The translations under genes were made by a program, and so were the position numbers. From Halomonas beimenensis (GTDB lineage: Bacteria; Pseudomonadota; Gammaproteobacteria; Pseudomonadales; Halomonadaceae): a stretch of DNA of 64,000 bases. The DNA is taken from assembly GCF_002549795.1 (NCBI RefSeq), contig NZ_CP021435.1, positions 3,720,001 through 3,784,000 of the forward strand, written 5' to 3'. The notes under the pieces were generated by a model. That model was not told where the DNA came from. It saw nothing but the letters and a program-made list of their open reading frames with translations, and searched no databases. Shown here piece by piece: positions 41,608-50,250 of this stretch (position 1 is the stretch's first letter; each line of letters starts with the position of its first letter).

Positions 41608-42477
41608 ATGCCCGATCACGTCACCCTGCCCTGGGACACCCTGGCCCGCTACCGGCTGATCGAGATCCTGGCGTTCTGGGAGGGCCGTGTGGCGGCCTCG
41701 CAGCTCGGTGCGGCCTTCGGCATCGGCCGACAGCAGGCGCAGAAGGTGTTGCGGCGCTATCGCGAGGCGGTGCCGGATAACCTGGCCTACGACGAGTCGC
41801 GCCGCGGCTTCCGGCCTAAGGCGGCGTTCCGTCCGCGCTTCACGCGGGGCCGGGTAGAGGAGTACCTGCAGCTGCTCGGCGCCCATCGGGACCTGGACTC
41901 GCCCTTCGCCGGCCTGGGCCTGGGGGCGGCGGATACCGAATCGCTGCCGCTGCCGAGCCGGGCGGTGGACCCCGGCGTGGTGCGCGAGCTGGTGAAGTCG
42001 GCCCGGGCGGGCCGCCGGCTGGAGGTAACCTACGCCTCCTTCACCAGCCCCGGGGGCGAGGAGCGCATCCTGGTGCCCCACACCCTGGTGTTCGCCGCCG
42101 GGCGCTGGCATGTGCGGGCCTATTGCGAGAAGCACCGCGACTATCGGGACTTCGTGTTGAGCCGCTTCCGCGGCCTGCCGGAGGATAATGGCCCCATGCT
42201 AGGGGCTCATGGCGGAGAGGAGGACGAGGCCTGGCAGACGCGGGTCGCGGTAAGCCTGATCCCCGATCGCCGCCTGCCCCCGGAGGAACGCGAGATGCTG
42301 GCCAGGGACTACGGCATGCGCGACGGCGAGCTGACGCTGCACTGCCGCGGGCCCCTGGTGCTCTATGCCCTGCGCGAGCTGGGCGTGAACCCGCACCATG
42401 TGGAGGCGGAGCCCCGTGCCCAGCAGATCGAGATCGCCAACCGCGAGGCCCTGACGCCCTGGATCCGCTGGGGCTGA
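41608..42477 (+). CDS. WYL domain-containing transcriptional regulator (BrxR/CapW-like)
   Basis: The 289-aa protein has an N-terminal winged helix (RLIEILAFWEGRVAASQLGAAFGIGRQQAQKVLRRYRE). A WYL domain follows (LEVTYASFTSPGGEERILVPHTLVF, then GRWHVRAYCEKHRDYRDFVLSR), and a C-terminal WCX-like domain from about residue 195. This architecture and length resemble the BrxR/CapW repressors that control several phage-defence loci. It is divergent from cas3, 135 bases away, so it is a good candidate regulator of this CRISPR operon. Start ATG at 41608 follows AAGGAAGGAGAC. Confidence 0.85.
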   Translation: MPDHVTLPWDTLARYRLIEILAFWEGRVAASQLGAAFGIGRQQAQKVLRRYREAVPDNLAYDESRRGFRPKAAFRPRFTRGRVEEYLQLLGAHRDLDSPFAGLGLGAADTESLPLPSRAVDPGVVRELVKSARAGRRLEVTYASFTSPGGEERILVPHTLVFAAGRWHVRAYCEKHRDYRDFVLSRFRGLPEDNGPMLGAHGGEEDEAWQTRVAVSLIPDRRLPPEEREMLARDYGMRDGELTLHCRGPLVLYALRELGVNPHHVEAEPRAQQIEIANREALTPWIRWG

Positions 42478-42519
42478 GGTGGGGCACCATCCAAGTGATA
42501 CAGGAATAGGGAATTGTTC

Positions 42520-43134
42520 ATGAACGGGAAAACTCCCATGTGGGACGAGCGCTACGACCGCGAGGACTATCTCTACGGCACCGAGCCCAACGACTTCCTG
42601 CGCGAGCAGGTCGAGGGGCTCGGCCCGGCGCCCCGACGGGTGCTGTGCCTGGCCGACGGCGAGGGCCGCAACGGGGTCTACCTGGCCGGGCTGGGCCATG
42701 AGGTCACCTCGGTGGACGGCTCCCGGGTCGGCCTGGCGAAGGCCGCCCGGCTGGCCGAGGCGAAGGGCGTGGCCCTGGAGCTCCTGCACGCCGACCTCAC
42801 CGAGCATGTCTTCCCGGCCGAGGCCTTCGACGCCGTGGTGTCGATCTTCTGCCACGTGACCGAGGCCGGACGGCCGCACCTGCACCGCCAGGTGGCCCGC
42901 ACCCTCCGGCCGGGGGGCCTGCTCATGCTGGAGGCCTACACCCCGGACCAGGTGCCCCGCGACACCGGCGGCCCGGACACCCCGGACCGCACCCCGACCG
43001 CCGCCGAGCTGGACGCCGCCTTCGCCGACTTCGAGATCCTGCTCAGCCGCGAGATCGAGCGCGACGTGCAGGAAGGCAAGGGGCACACCGGGCCCGGGGC
43101 GGTGGTCCAGTTCATCGCCCGCAAGCCCCGTTGA
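42520..43134 (+). CDS. Class I SAM-dependent methyltransferase
   Basis: The 204-aa protein has a Rossmann methyltransferase core: MWDERYDREDYLYGTEPNDF at the start, motif I LCLADGEGRNGVYLAGLGH, VTSVDGSRVGLAKA with the acidic ribose-binding residue, and YTP after the LRPGGLLMLEA strand. It resembles the TehB/thiopurine-type small methyltransferases that precede tellurite-resistance names in databases. The substrate is unknown. ATG at 42520 is used; ATG at 42538 would give MWDERYDRED and is also plausible. Confidence 0.85.
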   Translation: MNGKTPMWDERYDREDYLYGTEPNDFLREQVEGLGPAPRRVLCLADGEGRNGVYLAGLGHEVTSVDGSRVGLAKAARLAEAKGVALELLHADLTEHVFPAEAFDAVVSIFCHVTEAGRPHLHRQVARTLRPGGLLMLEAYTPDQVPRDTGGPDTPDRTPTAAELDAAFADFEILLSREIERDVQEGKGHTGPGAVVQFIARKPR

Positions 43135-43140
43135 GCCCCG

Positions 43141-43260
43141 TCAGAAGGGGTAGACCACCCCGGCGCTGACCATGTCGAGATCGCCCAGGGCGTCGCTGTC
43201 CAGGCGCTCCACCTCGAGGCGGCCGGTGAGCAGGGAACGCCGATGAGTCTTGCCGGGCAA
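43141..43260 (-). pseudogene. Remnant 3' end of an outer-membrane-like protein gene
   Basis: Reading leftward, a short frame encodes SLLTGRLEVERLDSD and then LGDLDMVSAGVVYPF before TGA. Alternating residues and the terminal Phe look like the last strands of an outer-membrane beta-barrel, and codon use is coding-like. There is no start or convincing upstream part, so it looks like a gene fragment. The frame stays open upstream only as antisense to 43423-44082. The rest of 43135-43422 contains nothing I recognise. Confidence 0.3.
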
Positions 43261-43422
43261 GCCGATTCCTTTCGGGATACGGGGATGGAGGCCGGGCAGC
43301 GTAGCGCGCCCGGCAGGGACTCGGTCAGGTCGTCCCTGACGCGGCACTTGCCGCCATGGGGCCGACATTCCGATGCGCCTCGGTGCTAGGATGCCAGTGC
43401 CCAACGAGTCGGGAGATAGCCG

Positions 43423-44082
43423 ATGCCGCGACGCCTGCTGCGTTCCCTCGCCCCGCTGCTGTTCTGCCTGCCCCTTCCGGCCCTCGCTCAGTCGCCATCG
43501 GCCGAGTGGCAGGCCTACGAGGAGGCCCTGTCCCAGGGTGCCCGGCAGGCCAACCTCTGGCAGCTGAGCTGGACGGGCATCTATGCCGGCAGCCTGGCGT
43601 GGAACGCCTGGCAGGCCAGCGAGGGCGATGATGCGGACGAGCGCTTCGACGCGCGGGTGGGCACGGTGAAATCGGCCATCGCCCTGGGGGGCCTGCTGCT
43701 CGACCGCCAGCCGCATCCGGCGGCCTATCGGCGACTGCGGGAGGGCGCGGGCGATCTCGATGACGCCCGCCGGCTGATCCAGGCGGTGGCCGAGGAAGAG
43801 CGCCGGCGCCGTGGCTGGCGCGCGCGGTTGGGATCCCTGGCGGTCAACGGCGTGGCGGGCCTGGCAATCGGCGTCGGCGACGACCGCCCCGAGGACGGCG
43901 CGATCAACTTCGCCACCGGCATGCTGGTCGGGGAACTGCAGCTGCGCACCCAACCGGGTCAGGCACTGGCGGCGGTGAACCGCTTCCAGCCGGCGCGGCT
44001 GTCGCTGGGCGACCTCACGCTCGAGGGCGAATACGCCTGGGTGATCACCCCCGAACGGTTGGGGGTGGTACTCCGCTACTGA
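43423..44082 (+). CDS. Hypothetical exported protein, 219 aa
   Basis: A signal peptide (MPRRLLRSLAPLLFCLPLPALAQ) is followed by an alpha-helical protein. Segments include WQAYEEALSQGARQANLWQL, a glycine/alanine hydrophobic stretch SAIALGGLLL, and a charged Arg/Glu segment AVAEEERRRRGWRARLGS. The end ITPERLGVVLRY is beta-like and finishes with Tyr. NGVAGLAIGVGDDRPEDGAINFATGMLVGE could be a membrane-inserting hairpin. I do not recognise a family. It is not clearly linked to its neighbours; the Zur-controlled zinc operon begins 81 bases later. Confidence 0.75.
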   Translation: MPRRLLRSLAPLLFCLPLPALAQSPSAEWQAYEEALSQGARQANLWQLSWTGIYAGSLAWNAWQASEGDDADERFDARVGTVKSAIALGGLLLDRQPHPAAYRRLREGAGDLDDARRLIQAVAEEERRRRGWRARLGSLAVNGVAGLAIGVGDDRPEDGAINFATGMLVGELQLRTQPGQALAAVNRFQPARLSLGDLTLEGEYAWVITPERLGVVLRY

Positions 44083-44122
44083 GTCCGGCCGGCCTCACTC
44101 GACGCTGGCGAGCCCTGATATT

Positions 44123-44135
44123 GTTATGTTATAAC
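44123..44135. promoter_or_regulatory. Zur box
   Basis: GTTATGTTATAAC matches the gammaproteobacterial Zur core GTTATAWTATAAC at 12 of 13 positions. It lies 28 bases upstream of the first gene of the zinc operon, where bound Zur-Zn would block transcription. Confidence 0.8.
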
Positions 44136-44163
44136 CTCCGCCAGATTTTCGGAGACGTTCCCC

Positions 44164-44313
44164 ATGGCGCATCGACCCCATCGCCACCGCCCCGAGGGGC
44201 CCTGTCACTTCTCGCTGATGTCGCTCTCGGCGGGCCGCCGCCTGCTGCTGGCCGCGGCGCCGGTGGCCGCCCTCTGGCTGGCGGTGGCCTGGGCCGCGGG
44301 AGGCTGGCACTGA
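44164..44313 (+). CDS. His-rich 49-aa membrane peptide at the head of the zinc operon
   Basis: The ORF begins MAHRPHRHRPEGPCHFSLMS, with five His and one Cys in its first 15 residues. One transmembrane segment follows (LLLAAAPVAALWLAVAWAAGGWH). Its stop shares one base with the znuC ATG and a Zur box lies upstream, so it is probably translated and zinc-regulated. I know no named family. It could bind or chaperone zinc at the membrane, or act as a coupling leader for znuC; this is inference. Confidence 0.6.
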   Translation: MAHRPHRHRPEGPCHFSLMSLSAGRRLLLAAAPVAALWLAVAWAAGGWH

Positions 44314-45047
44314 TGGCGCGCCTGCGGCTCCACGACCTCCAGCTCGCCCGGGGCGGCCAGACGCTGCTCGAGCACCTGGACGGCAGCTTCCGGGACGGCG
44401 CCATCACCGCGCTGATCGGCGCCAACGGCGCCGGCAAGAGCACCCTGATCGCCGCCATCATGGGCATGCTGCATCCGGTGGCCGGCCGGGTGGAGTGCAC
44501 CGTGCCCCGGGAGCGCTGCGCCTGGCTGCCCCAGCAGCTGGCCCTGGATCTCTCCTTCCCGATGAGCGTGGAGGAGCTGATCATGACCGGCACCTGGCCG
44601 AGCCATGGCGCCCTCAAGGGCTACTGCGGCCCCCACTACCGCCGCGGCCGCGAGATCATGGCCCGGCTGGGCATCTCCCACCTGGCTCACCGCCAGCTCG
44701 GCGAGCTCTCCGGCGGCCAGCGCCAGCGCGCCCTGCTCGGTCGCACCCTGATGCAGGAGGCCGAGTTGCTGCTGCTCGACGAGCCCTTCGCCAACGTCGA
44801 CAGCGAGACGGTGGAGGTGCTGACCGAGGTGCTGCGCGACATGGCCCGCGCCGGCACCACCATCCTGGTGGTGCTCCATGACCTGGAACAGCTCGCCCAC
44901 CTGGCCGACGACGTGCTGATGCTGTCCGGCGGCCACGGCCGCTGGGTCAGCCCCGAGGCCCTGCTCGACCATTCCACCGGCCAGGCCCCGAAGGCCCCGC
45001 GCCTGCCCATCGACTTCCCCGAGGCCTCCCATGCTGGCACTGCTTGA
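44313..45047 (+). CDS. znuC: Zinc ABC transporter ATP-binding protein ZnuC
   Basis: The 244-aa ATPase has Walker A GANGAGKST, Q-loop LPQQLALDLSFPMSVEELI, signature ELSGGQRQR, Walker B LLLLDEPFANVD and switch His in VVLHDLEQL. This is the manganese/zinc/iron-chelate ABC family. Context (Zur box, His-rich binding protein) points to zinc. ATG at 44313 overlaps the small upstream gene, and its end overlaps znuB by 17 bases. Confidence 0.92.
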   Translation: MARLRLHDLQLARGGQTLLEHLDGSFRDGAITALIGANGAGKSTLIAAIMGMLHPVAGRVECTVPRERCAWLPQQLALDLSFPMSVEELIMTGTWPSHGALKGYCGPHYRRGREIMARLGISHLAHRQLGELSGGQRQRALLGRTLMQEAELLLLDEPFANVDSETVEVLTEVLRDMARAGTTILVVLHDLEQLAHLADDVLMLSGGHGRWVSPEALLDHSTGQAPKAPRLPIDFPEASHAGTA

Positions 45048-45927
45048 CGCCTGGCTGTTCGCCCCCTTCGAGTACGGCTTCATGAGGCGCGCCGTGGTCG
45101 CCGGCCTGGCGCTGTCCCTGGCCGCCCCGCCGCTGGGCGTCTTCCTGATGCTGCGCGGCATGAGCCTGATCGGCGACGCCATGGCCCACGCCATCCTGCC
45201 CGGGGTGGCGCTCGGCTTCCTGTTCGCCGGCTTCTCGCTGCCGATCATGAGCCTCGGCGGCATCCTCTCGGGGCTGCTGGTGGCGGTGCTGGCCGGCAGC
45301 GTCTCCCAGATGACCGGCCACCGGGAGGACTCGGCCATGGCCAGCTTCTTCCTGATCTCGCTGGCCGCGGGGGTGATGCTGGTGTCGCTCGGCGGCAGCA
45401 GCGTGGACCTCACCCATGTGCTGTTCGGCTCGATCCTGGCCGTGGACACCACCGCCCTGCTGCTGATCGCCGGCATCGCCAGCCTGATCGTGCTGGCCCT
45501 GGCGGTGATCTTCCGCGCCCTGGTGGTCGAGTGCCTGGACCCGCTGTTCCTGCGCGGCCAGGGGGTCCGCGGCGGCGTGGTCCACGGCGTCTTCCTGGGC
45601 CTGGTGGTGCTCAACCTCACCGCCGGCTTCCAGACGCTCGGCACCCTGATGGCGGTGGGCCTGATGATGCTGCCGGCCACCACCGCCCGCTTCTGGAGCC
45701 AGCGCCTGGAGGGCCTGATCGCCATCGCCATCGGCGTGGCCCTGGTGGCCAGCACCGGCGGCCTGCTGCTCTCCTACCACCTGAGCCTGCCCTCGGGCCC
45801 GGCGATCATCCTGCTGGCCGGGGTGGCCTACGTGCTCTCGGCGCTGTTCGGCCGCCAGCACAGCCTGAGCGCCCGCTGGCGCCGCCGGGCCGCGCCCCTG
45901 AACGCCCCCCTTTCCTCGAACCGCTGA
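45031..45927 (+). CDS. znuB: Zinc ABC transporter permease ZnuB
   Basis: The 298-aa inner-membrane permease has about eight helices. Family signatures are VVAGLALSLAAPPLGVFLMLRGMSLIGDAMAHAILPGVALG, cut here to RGMSLIGDAMAHAILPG, and TLGTLMAVGLMMLPATTARF. It forms the channel for zinc delivered by ZnuA and is powered by ZnuC. The 17-base overlap with znuC implies translational coupling. Confidence 0.93.
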   Translation: MLALLDAWLFAPFEYGFMRRAVVAGLALSLAAPPLGVFLMLRGMSLIGDAMAHAILPGVALGFLFAGFSLPIMSLGGILSGLLVAVLAGSVSQMTGHREDSAMASFFLISLAAGVMLVSLGGSSVDLTHVLFGSILAVDTTALLLIAGIASLIVLALAVIFRALVVECLDPLFLRGQGVRGGVVHGVFLGLVVLNLTAGFQTLGTLMAVGLMMLPATTARFWSQRLEGLIAIAIGVALVASTGGLLLSYHLSLPSGPAIILLAGVAYVLSALFGRQHSLSARWRRRAAPLNAPLSSNR

Positions 45928-45943
45928 CAAGGAGTCCGTTGCC

Positions 45944-47002
45944 ATGCCCCTCGCCAAGCCCGCCGCCCTGCTCGCCGCCGGCGCTTCCCTCCTCCTGGCC
46001 GGCCCCGCCGTCGCCGACGAGCGCGTCCAGGTGCTGGCCAGCTTCAGCATCCTCGCCGACATGGTCGAGGAGATCGGCGGGGAGCACGTCGAGGTCACCG
46101 CCCTGGTCGGCCCGGACAGCGACGCCCACGTCTACAGCCCCCGGCCCACCGACGCCCGGGCCCTGGCCCAGGCCGACCTGGTGGTGTTCAACGGCCTGCA
46201 GTTCGAGGGCTGGATGGAACGGCTGGTCGACGCCAGCGACTACGCCGGCCCGACGGTGGTGGCCACCGCGGGCATCGAGGCCGCGCTGGCGGCCGGGGAG
46301 GATGACGCCCACGGCGACGAGGAGCATGATCACGAGGCCCCCGCCGAGGAGCCCGGCCACGACGACCACGGGGGCGAGCACGACGACCACGCGGCCCGGG
46401 CGGACGGCCATGATCACGACCATGGCGGCCTGGATCCCCACGCCTGGCAGGACCTGGGCCTCGGCGAGGTCTACGTCACCAACATCCGCGACGGCCTGAT
46501 CGGTGCCGACCCGGCCCACGAGGCCGCCTACCGGGAGCGTGCCGCCCGCTACCTGGAGGAGATCGCCGCCCTGGACGCCGAGATCCGCGCGATGATGGAC
46601 GAGCTCCCCGAGCACACCAGCGTGATCACCGGCCACGACTCCTTCGGCCACTTCGCCCGGGCCTACGGGGTCGCCTTCCTCTCGCCGACGGGGCTGTCCA
46701 CCGCGGCCGAGCCCAGCGCGGCCAACATGGCCCGGCTGATCGACACCATCCGCGAGCGCGACGTCCGGGCGCTGTTCCACGAGAACATGACCAGCCCGGC
46801 GATGATCGAGCAGCTCGCCGAGGAGACCGGCCTGCCGATCGCCGGCACCCTCTACGCCGACGCCCTGGCCAGCGAGGGCGAGGCCAGCAGCTGGCTGGGC
46901 ATGCTGCACCACAACGCCCGGCTGCTGCACGATGCCCTGGCCGACCCCGCTCACGAGCGCGACCACGACCACGAGCACGAGCACGACGACCACGATCACT
47001 GA
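45944..47002 (+). CDS. znuA: Zinc ABC transporter substrate-binding protein ZnuA
   Basis: The 352-aa cluster A-I binding protein has a signal peptide (MPLAKPAALLAAGASLLLAGPAVA). Metal ligands are probably His in DSDAHVYSPRP, His in HGGLDPHAWQDL, and His/Asp in VITGHDSFGHFARAYGV and GTLYADALAS. A His/Asp-rich insertion (about 115-165, HDHEAPAEEPGHDDHGGEHDDH) and a His-rich C-terminus (ERDHDHEHEHDDHDH) are typical of zinc binding. AAGGAG precedes the ATG; a terminator follows. Confidence 0.95.
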   Translation: MPLAKPAALLAAGASLLLAGPAVADERVQVLASFSILADMVEEIGGEHVEVTALVGPDSDAHVYSPRPTDARALAQADLVVFNGLQFEGWMERLVDASDYAGPTVVATAGIEAALAAGEDDAHGDEEHDHEAPAEEPGHDDHGGEHDDHAARADGHDHDHGGLDPHAWQDLGLGEVYVTNIRDGLIGADPAHEAAYRERAARYLEEIAALDAEIRAMMDELPEHTSVITGHDSFGHFARAYGVAFLSPTGLSTAAEPSAANMARLIDTIRERDVRALFHENMTSPAMIEQLAEETGLPIAGTLYADALASEGEASSWLGMLHHNARLLHDALADPAHERDHDHEHEHDDHDH

Positions 47003-47026
47003 GCCGGCCCCCCTCCTGGCCTGACG

Positions 47027-47055
47027 CGGCGCCGCCTTCGGGTGGCGCCGTTTTT
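47027..47055 (+). terminator. Intrinsic terminator of the zinc operon
   Basis: CGGCGCCGCC and GGTGGCGCCG form a 10-bp stem (one G-U pair) with a TTCG tetraloop, followed by TTTTT. Confidence 0.92.
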
Positions 47056-47098
47056 ATGGGAGGATCGTTCCCACCGCCTCAGGGAAGGACAGGCCGCC

Positions 47099-47764
47099 AT
47101 GCTCGAGTTCCAAGGGGTCCACAAGGCCTATGCCACGCCCCAGGGGCCGCTGCGGGTCCTGGCCGGCGTCGACCTGACCCTGGCCCCGGGCGAGAGCCTG
47201 GCGCTGATGGGCGAGTCGGGCAGCGGCAAGTCGACCCTGCTGCACCTGGCCGCCGGCCTGGACTTGCCGGACGAGGGCGAGGTGCGCCTGGCCGGCGCCT
47301 CCCTGGCCTCCCTGGGCGAGCCCCACCGCGCCCGCCTGCGTCGCGAGACCCTGGGCCTGGTCTTCCAGCAGTTCCACCTGGTGCCGAGCCTCAACGTCAT
47401 CGACAACCTGCGCCTCCAGGCACGCCTGGCTGGGCGCGAGTCCCCGGGCTGGACGACGCACCTGATCGAGCGCCTGGGGCTCGCCGGCCGCGAGCGCCAC
47501 TATCCCGAACGGCTCTCCGGCGGCCAGCAGCAGCGCCTGGCCATCGGCCGCGCCCTGGCTCCCCGGCCGGCCCTGCTGCTCGCCGACGAACCCACCGGCA
47601 ACCTGGACGAGACCACCGCCGAAGGCGTGCTGGCGCTGATGCTGGAGCTGGTGCACGAGGCCGGCAGCGGCCTGCTGGTGGTGACCCACAGCCCGGCGGT
47701 CGCCGCGCCCCTGGACCGTCGCCTTCGGCTCTCCCATGGCCACCTCGCGGAGCCGCCGCCATGA
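47099..47764 (+). CDS. ABC exporter ATP-binding protein, LolD/MacB type
   Basis: The 221-aa ATPase has Walker A GESGSGKSTLLH, Q-loop VFQQFHLVPSLNVIDNL, signature RLSGGQQQR, Walker B LLLADEPTGNLDE and switch His in VVTHSPAVA. The DEPTGNLD pattern places it in the LolD/MacB/FtsE group, which energises FtsX-like permeases. ATG at 47099 follows AGGGAAGGAC. Its stop overlaps the permease start (ATGA). With the next two genes it resembles the Agrobacterium AttE-AttFG-AttH arrangement. Confidence 0.92.
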   Translation: MLEFQGVHKAYATPQGPLRVLAGVDLTLAPGESLALMGESGSGKSTLLHLAAGLDLPDEGEVRLAGASLASLGEPHRARLRRETLGLVFQQFHLVPSLNVIDNLRLQARLAGRESPGWTTHLIERLGLAGRERHYPERLSGGQQQRLAIGRALAPRPALLLADEPTGNLDETTAEGVLALMLELVHEAGSGLLVVTHSPAVAAPLDRRLRLSHGHLAEPPP

Positions 47765-50250
47765 CCGGGCTCGGCGTCGCGCTGGCGACCCTGCTCTCCC
47801 ACTACCGGCGCCATCCCGCCCAGCTCGTCCTGCTGCTGCTGGGCCTCTGGGTGGCCGGTGCCCTGTGGAGCGGCGTCCAGGCGATCAACGCCTCGGCCCG
47901 GGACAGCTACGCCCGGGCCGAGGCGCTGTTCTCGAGCGGCCTCGACACCCTCGAGCGCCGGGACAGCGCCCCCCTGACCCGGGACGACTTCATCGCCCTG
48001 CGCCGGGCCGGCCTGCCGGTCTCGCCCTGGCTCGAGGGCGAGATCGAGGCGGCCGGGGGCGAGCGGCTGACCCTGATCGGGCTCGATCCCCTGACCCTGC
48101 CCGGCGACGGCCCCCTGGGCCCCGGCGGCGCGAGGCTGGGCGCCTGGCTGTCGCCGCCCTGGCAGACCCGGGTGGCGCCCGAGACCCTGGCGGCGCTGGG
48201 GCTCGACCGCGAGACGGCCCCCGGGGCCGAGCCCCGCCTGGCCGACGGGCGGCGCCTGCCGCCCCTGGCCCTGGCCCCCTCGCTGCCGCCGGCCACCCTG
48301 GTCACCGACCTCGCCGCCGCGGCCCGGCTGCTGGGCCGCGGCGAGCGGCTCGACCGCCTGGTGGCCCCGGCCGGTGAGCTGGCCGCGGCCCCGGAGGGCT
48401 ATGCGCTGACCCGGGCCGAGGCGCGTCTCTCGCCGGGAGAACTCACCGCCAGCTTCCACCTCAGCCTCACCGCCATGGCCCTGCTGGCGCTGATCGTCGG
48501 GCTCTTCATCGTCCAGGCGGCGCTGGGCCTGGCCCTGGAGCAGCGCCTCGGCCTGCTGCGCACCCTTCGGGCCCTGGGCGTCCCGGGCCGCCACCTGGTC
48601 GGCCTGCTCGCCCTCGAGCTCTGCCTGCTGGGGCTGGCCGGGGCCCTGGCCGGCATCCTCGGCGGGGTCTGGCTGGCCCGAGCCCTGCTGCCGGACGTGG
48701 CCGCCAGCCTCGCGAGCCTCTACGGCACCGAGATCGGCACCCGCCTCCGCCTGCCCTGGCACTACTGGCTGGGCGGGCTGGGCGTCATGCTGGGCGGGCT
48801 CTTCCTGGCCGGCGGCGGCGTGCTGTGGCGGGCCGCCCGGCTGCCGGTGCTGGCCCTGGGCCAGGCCCAGGCCTGGCGCGGGCGCTTCCACCGCCAGCTG
48901 ACCCGGCAGGCCCTGGCCGGGGCGGGCGCCGCGACCCTCGGCCTGGCCCTCTGGGCCTGGCTGGCCGGGCGGGCGCCCGGCGAGGGGCTGATCGCCGCCT
49001 TCGCCCTCGTCGCGGCGCTGCTGCTGGCCGGCGCGCTCTGGCTGCCGCCGCTGCTGGCGACGGCACTGGCCGGCCTGGGCCGGCTGGCCCGCCCCTGGCC
49101 GCTGGGCCACTGGGCGCTGGCCGACCTCCAGCTGCAGCTGCCGCGCCTGGCGCTGGCGATGATGGCGCTGCTGATCGCCCTCTCGGCCAACCTGGGGGTG
49201 GGCAGCATGGTCGGCGGCTTCCGCCTGACCTTCCTGGACTGGCTGGACCGTCGCCTGGTCGCCGATCTCTACCTGGCCCCGCCACCGGCCCGCCTCGAGG
49301 CCCTGGACGCCTGGCTGGCGGATCGCCCCGAGGTGGCCCAGCGACTGCCCACCGCCAGCGGCGACACGACCCTCCAGGCCGTCGACGGCGCCGCCTCCGG
49401 CCGGCCGGTCGAGCTCTTCGGCATCACCCCGGGCGAGCGCCTGACGGCCACCTGGCCGCTGCTCGCCAACCGCGACGGCCGCGCCCCGGCCTGGACGGCG
49501 CTGGCGGCGGGCGACGCCTTCGTCAACGAGCAGCTGGCCATCGCCGAGGGGATCACCCCGGGAAGTCGCCTCACCCTGGCCGGCCCCGATGGCCCCGTGC
49601 GCCTGGCAGTGACCGCCGTCTACCCGGACTACGGCAACCCCCGCAGCCAGGTGCTGCTGGCCACGCCGGTGCTGCATCGCCGCTTCGATGCCAGGCCCGG
49701 CGGCCTCGGCGTGGCGCTTCGCCCCGACGCGGACACCGCCGGCCTGACCGCCGCCCTGGCCGAGCGCTTCGGCGGCGAGGTGACGGTCCGCGACCAGCGC
49801 CAGGTCAAGCGCCTGGCCGTCGACGTCTTCGAGCGCACCTTCGCCATCACCCGGGCGCTGAACGCCCTGACCCTGGGGGTGGCGGCCCTGGCGCTGCTGG
49901 CCAGCCTGCTGGCCCAGGGCCGGGAACGCCGCCGCCGGCTGGCGCCCCTCTGGGCGTTGGGCGTGCCCCGGGGGCGGCTGGCCGGAGTCCAGCTCGCCCA
50001 GCTCGGCGGGGCGGCGCTGGTCACCGGGCTGCTGGCCCTGCCGCTGGGGGTGGCCGTCACCGCCTGCCTGGTGGGAGAGATCAACGTGGCGGCCTTCGGC
50101 TGGCGGCTGCCGCTGCACGTCTTCCCCGGGGCACTGGCCGTGACGCTCGCCACCGCTTTGGGGGTGGCCCTGCTCGCCGCCGCCCTGCCGGCCGTGAGCC
50201 TGTGGCGCACCCCGCCGCGGGCCCTGCTGGCCGAGGAGGACAGCCCATGA
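47761..50250 (+). CDS. ABC exporter permease, FtsX-like (AttFG-like)
   Basis: The 829-aa inner-membrane protein has two FtsX-like halves. An N-terminal helix (LVLLLLGLWVAGALW) leads into a periplasmic domain. A first three-helix module contains LLRTLRALGVPGRHLVGLLALE. A second periplasmic region follows, then a C-terminal module with RRLAPLWALGVPRGRLAGVQLAQ. This suits a single-chain permease that would otherwise be two subunits. ATG at 47761 overlaps the ATPase stop by four bases, and the lipoprotein start overlaps this stop by four. Confidence 0.88.
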   Translation: MTGLGVALATLLSHYRRHPAQLVLLLLGLWVAGALWSGVQAINASARDSYARAEALFSSGLDTLERRDSAPLTRDDFIALRRAGLPVSPWLEGEIEAAGGERLTLIGLDPLTLPGDGPLGPGGARLGAWLSPPWQTRVAPETLAALGLDRETAPGAEPRLADGRRLPPLALAPSLPPATLVTDLAAAARLLGRGERLDRLVAPAGELAAAPEGYALTRAEARLSPGELTASFHLSLTAMALLALIVGLFIVQAALGLALEQRLGLLRTLRALGVPGRHLVGLLALELCLLGLAGALAGILGGVWLARALLPDVAASLASLYGTEIGTRLRLPWHYWLGGLGVMLGGLFLAGGGVLWRAARLPVLALGQAQAWRGRFHRQLTRQALAGAGAATLGLALWAWLAGRAPGEGLIAAFALVAALLLAGALWLPPLLATALAGLGRLARPWPLGHWALADLQLQLPRLALAMMALLIALSANLGVGSMVGGFRLTFLDWLDRRLVADLYLAPPPARLEALDAWLADRPEVAQRLPTASGDTTLQAVDGAASGRPVELFGITPGERLTATWPLLANRDGRAPAWTALAAGDAFVNEQLAIAEGITPGSRLTLAGPDGPVRLAVTAVYPDYGNPRSQVLLATPVLHRRFDARPGGLGVALRPDADTAGLTAALAERFGGEVTVRDQRQVKRLAVDVFERTFAITRALNALTLGVAALALLASLLAQGRERRRRLAPLWALGVPRGRLAGVQLAQLGGAALVTGLLALPLGVAVTACLVGEINVAAFGWRLPLHVFPGALAVTLATALGVALLAAALPAVSLWRTPPRALLAEEDSP

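Noticed and set aside
43141..43953. 270-codon minus-strand frame covering the exported protein gene
   Set aside because: Only its last 40 codons look like protein; the rest is antisense to 43423-44082, so only a remnant is called.
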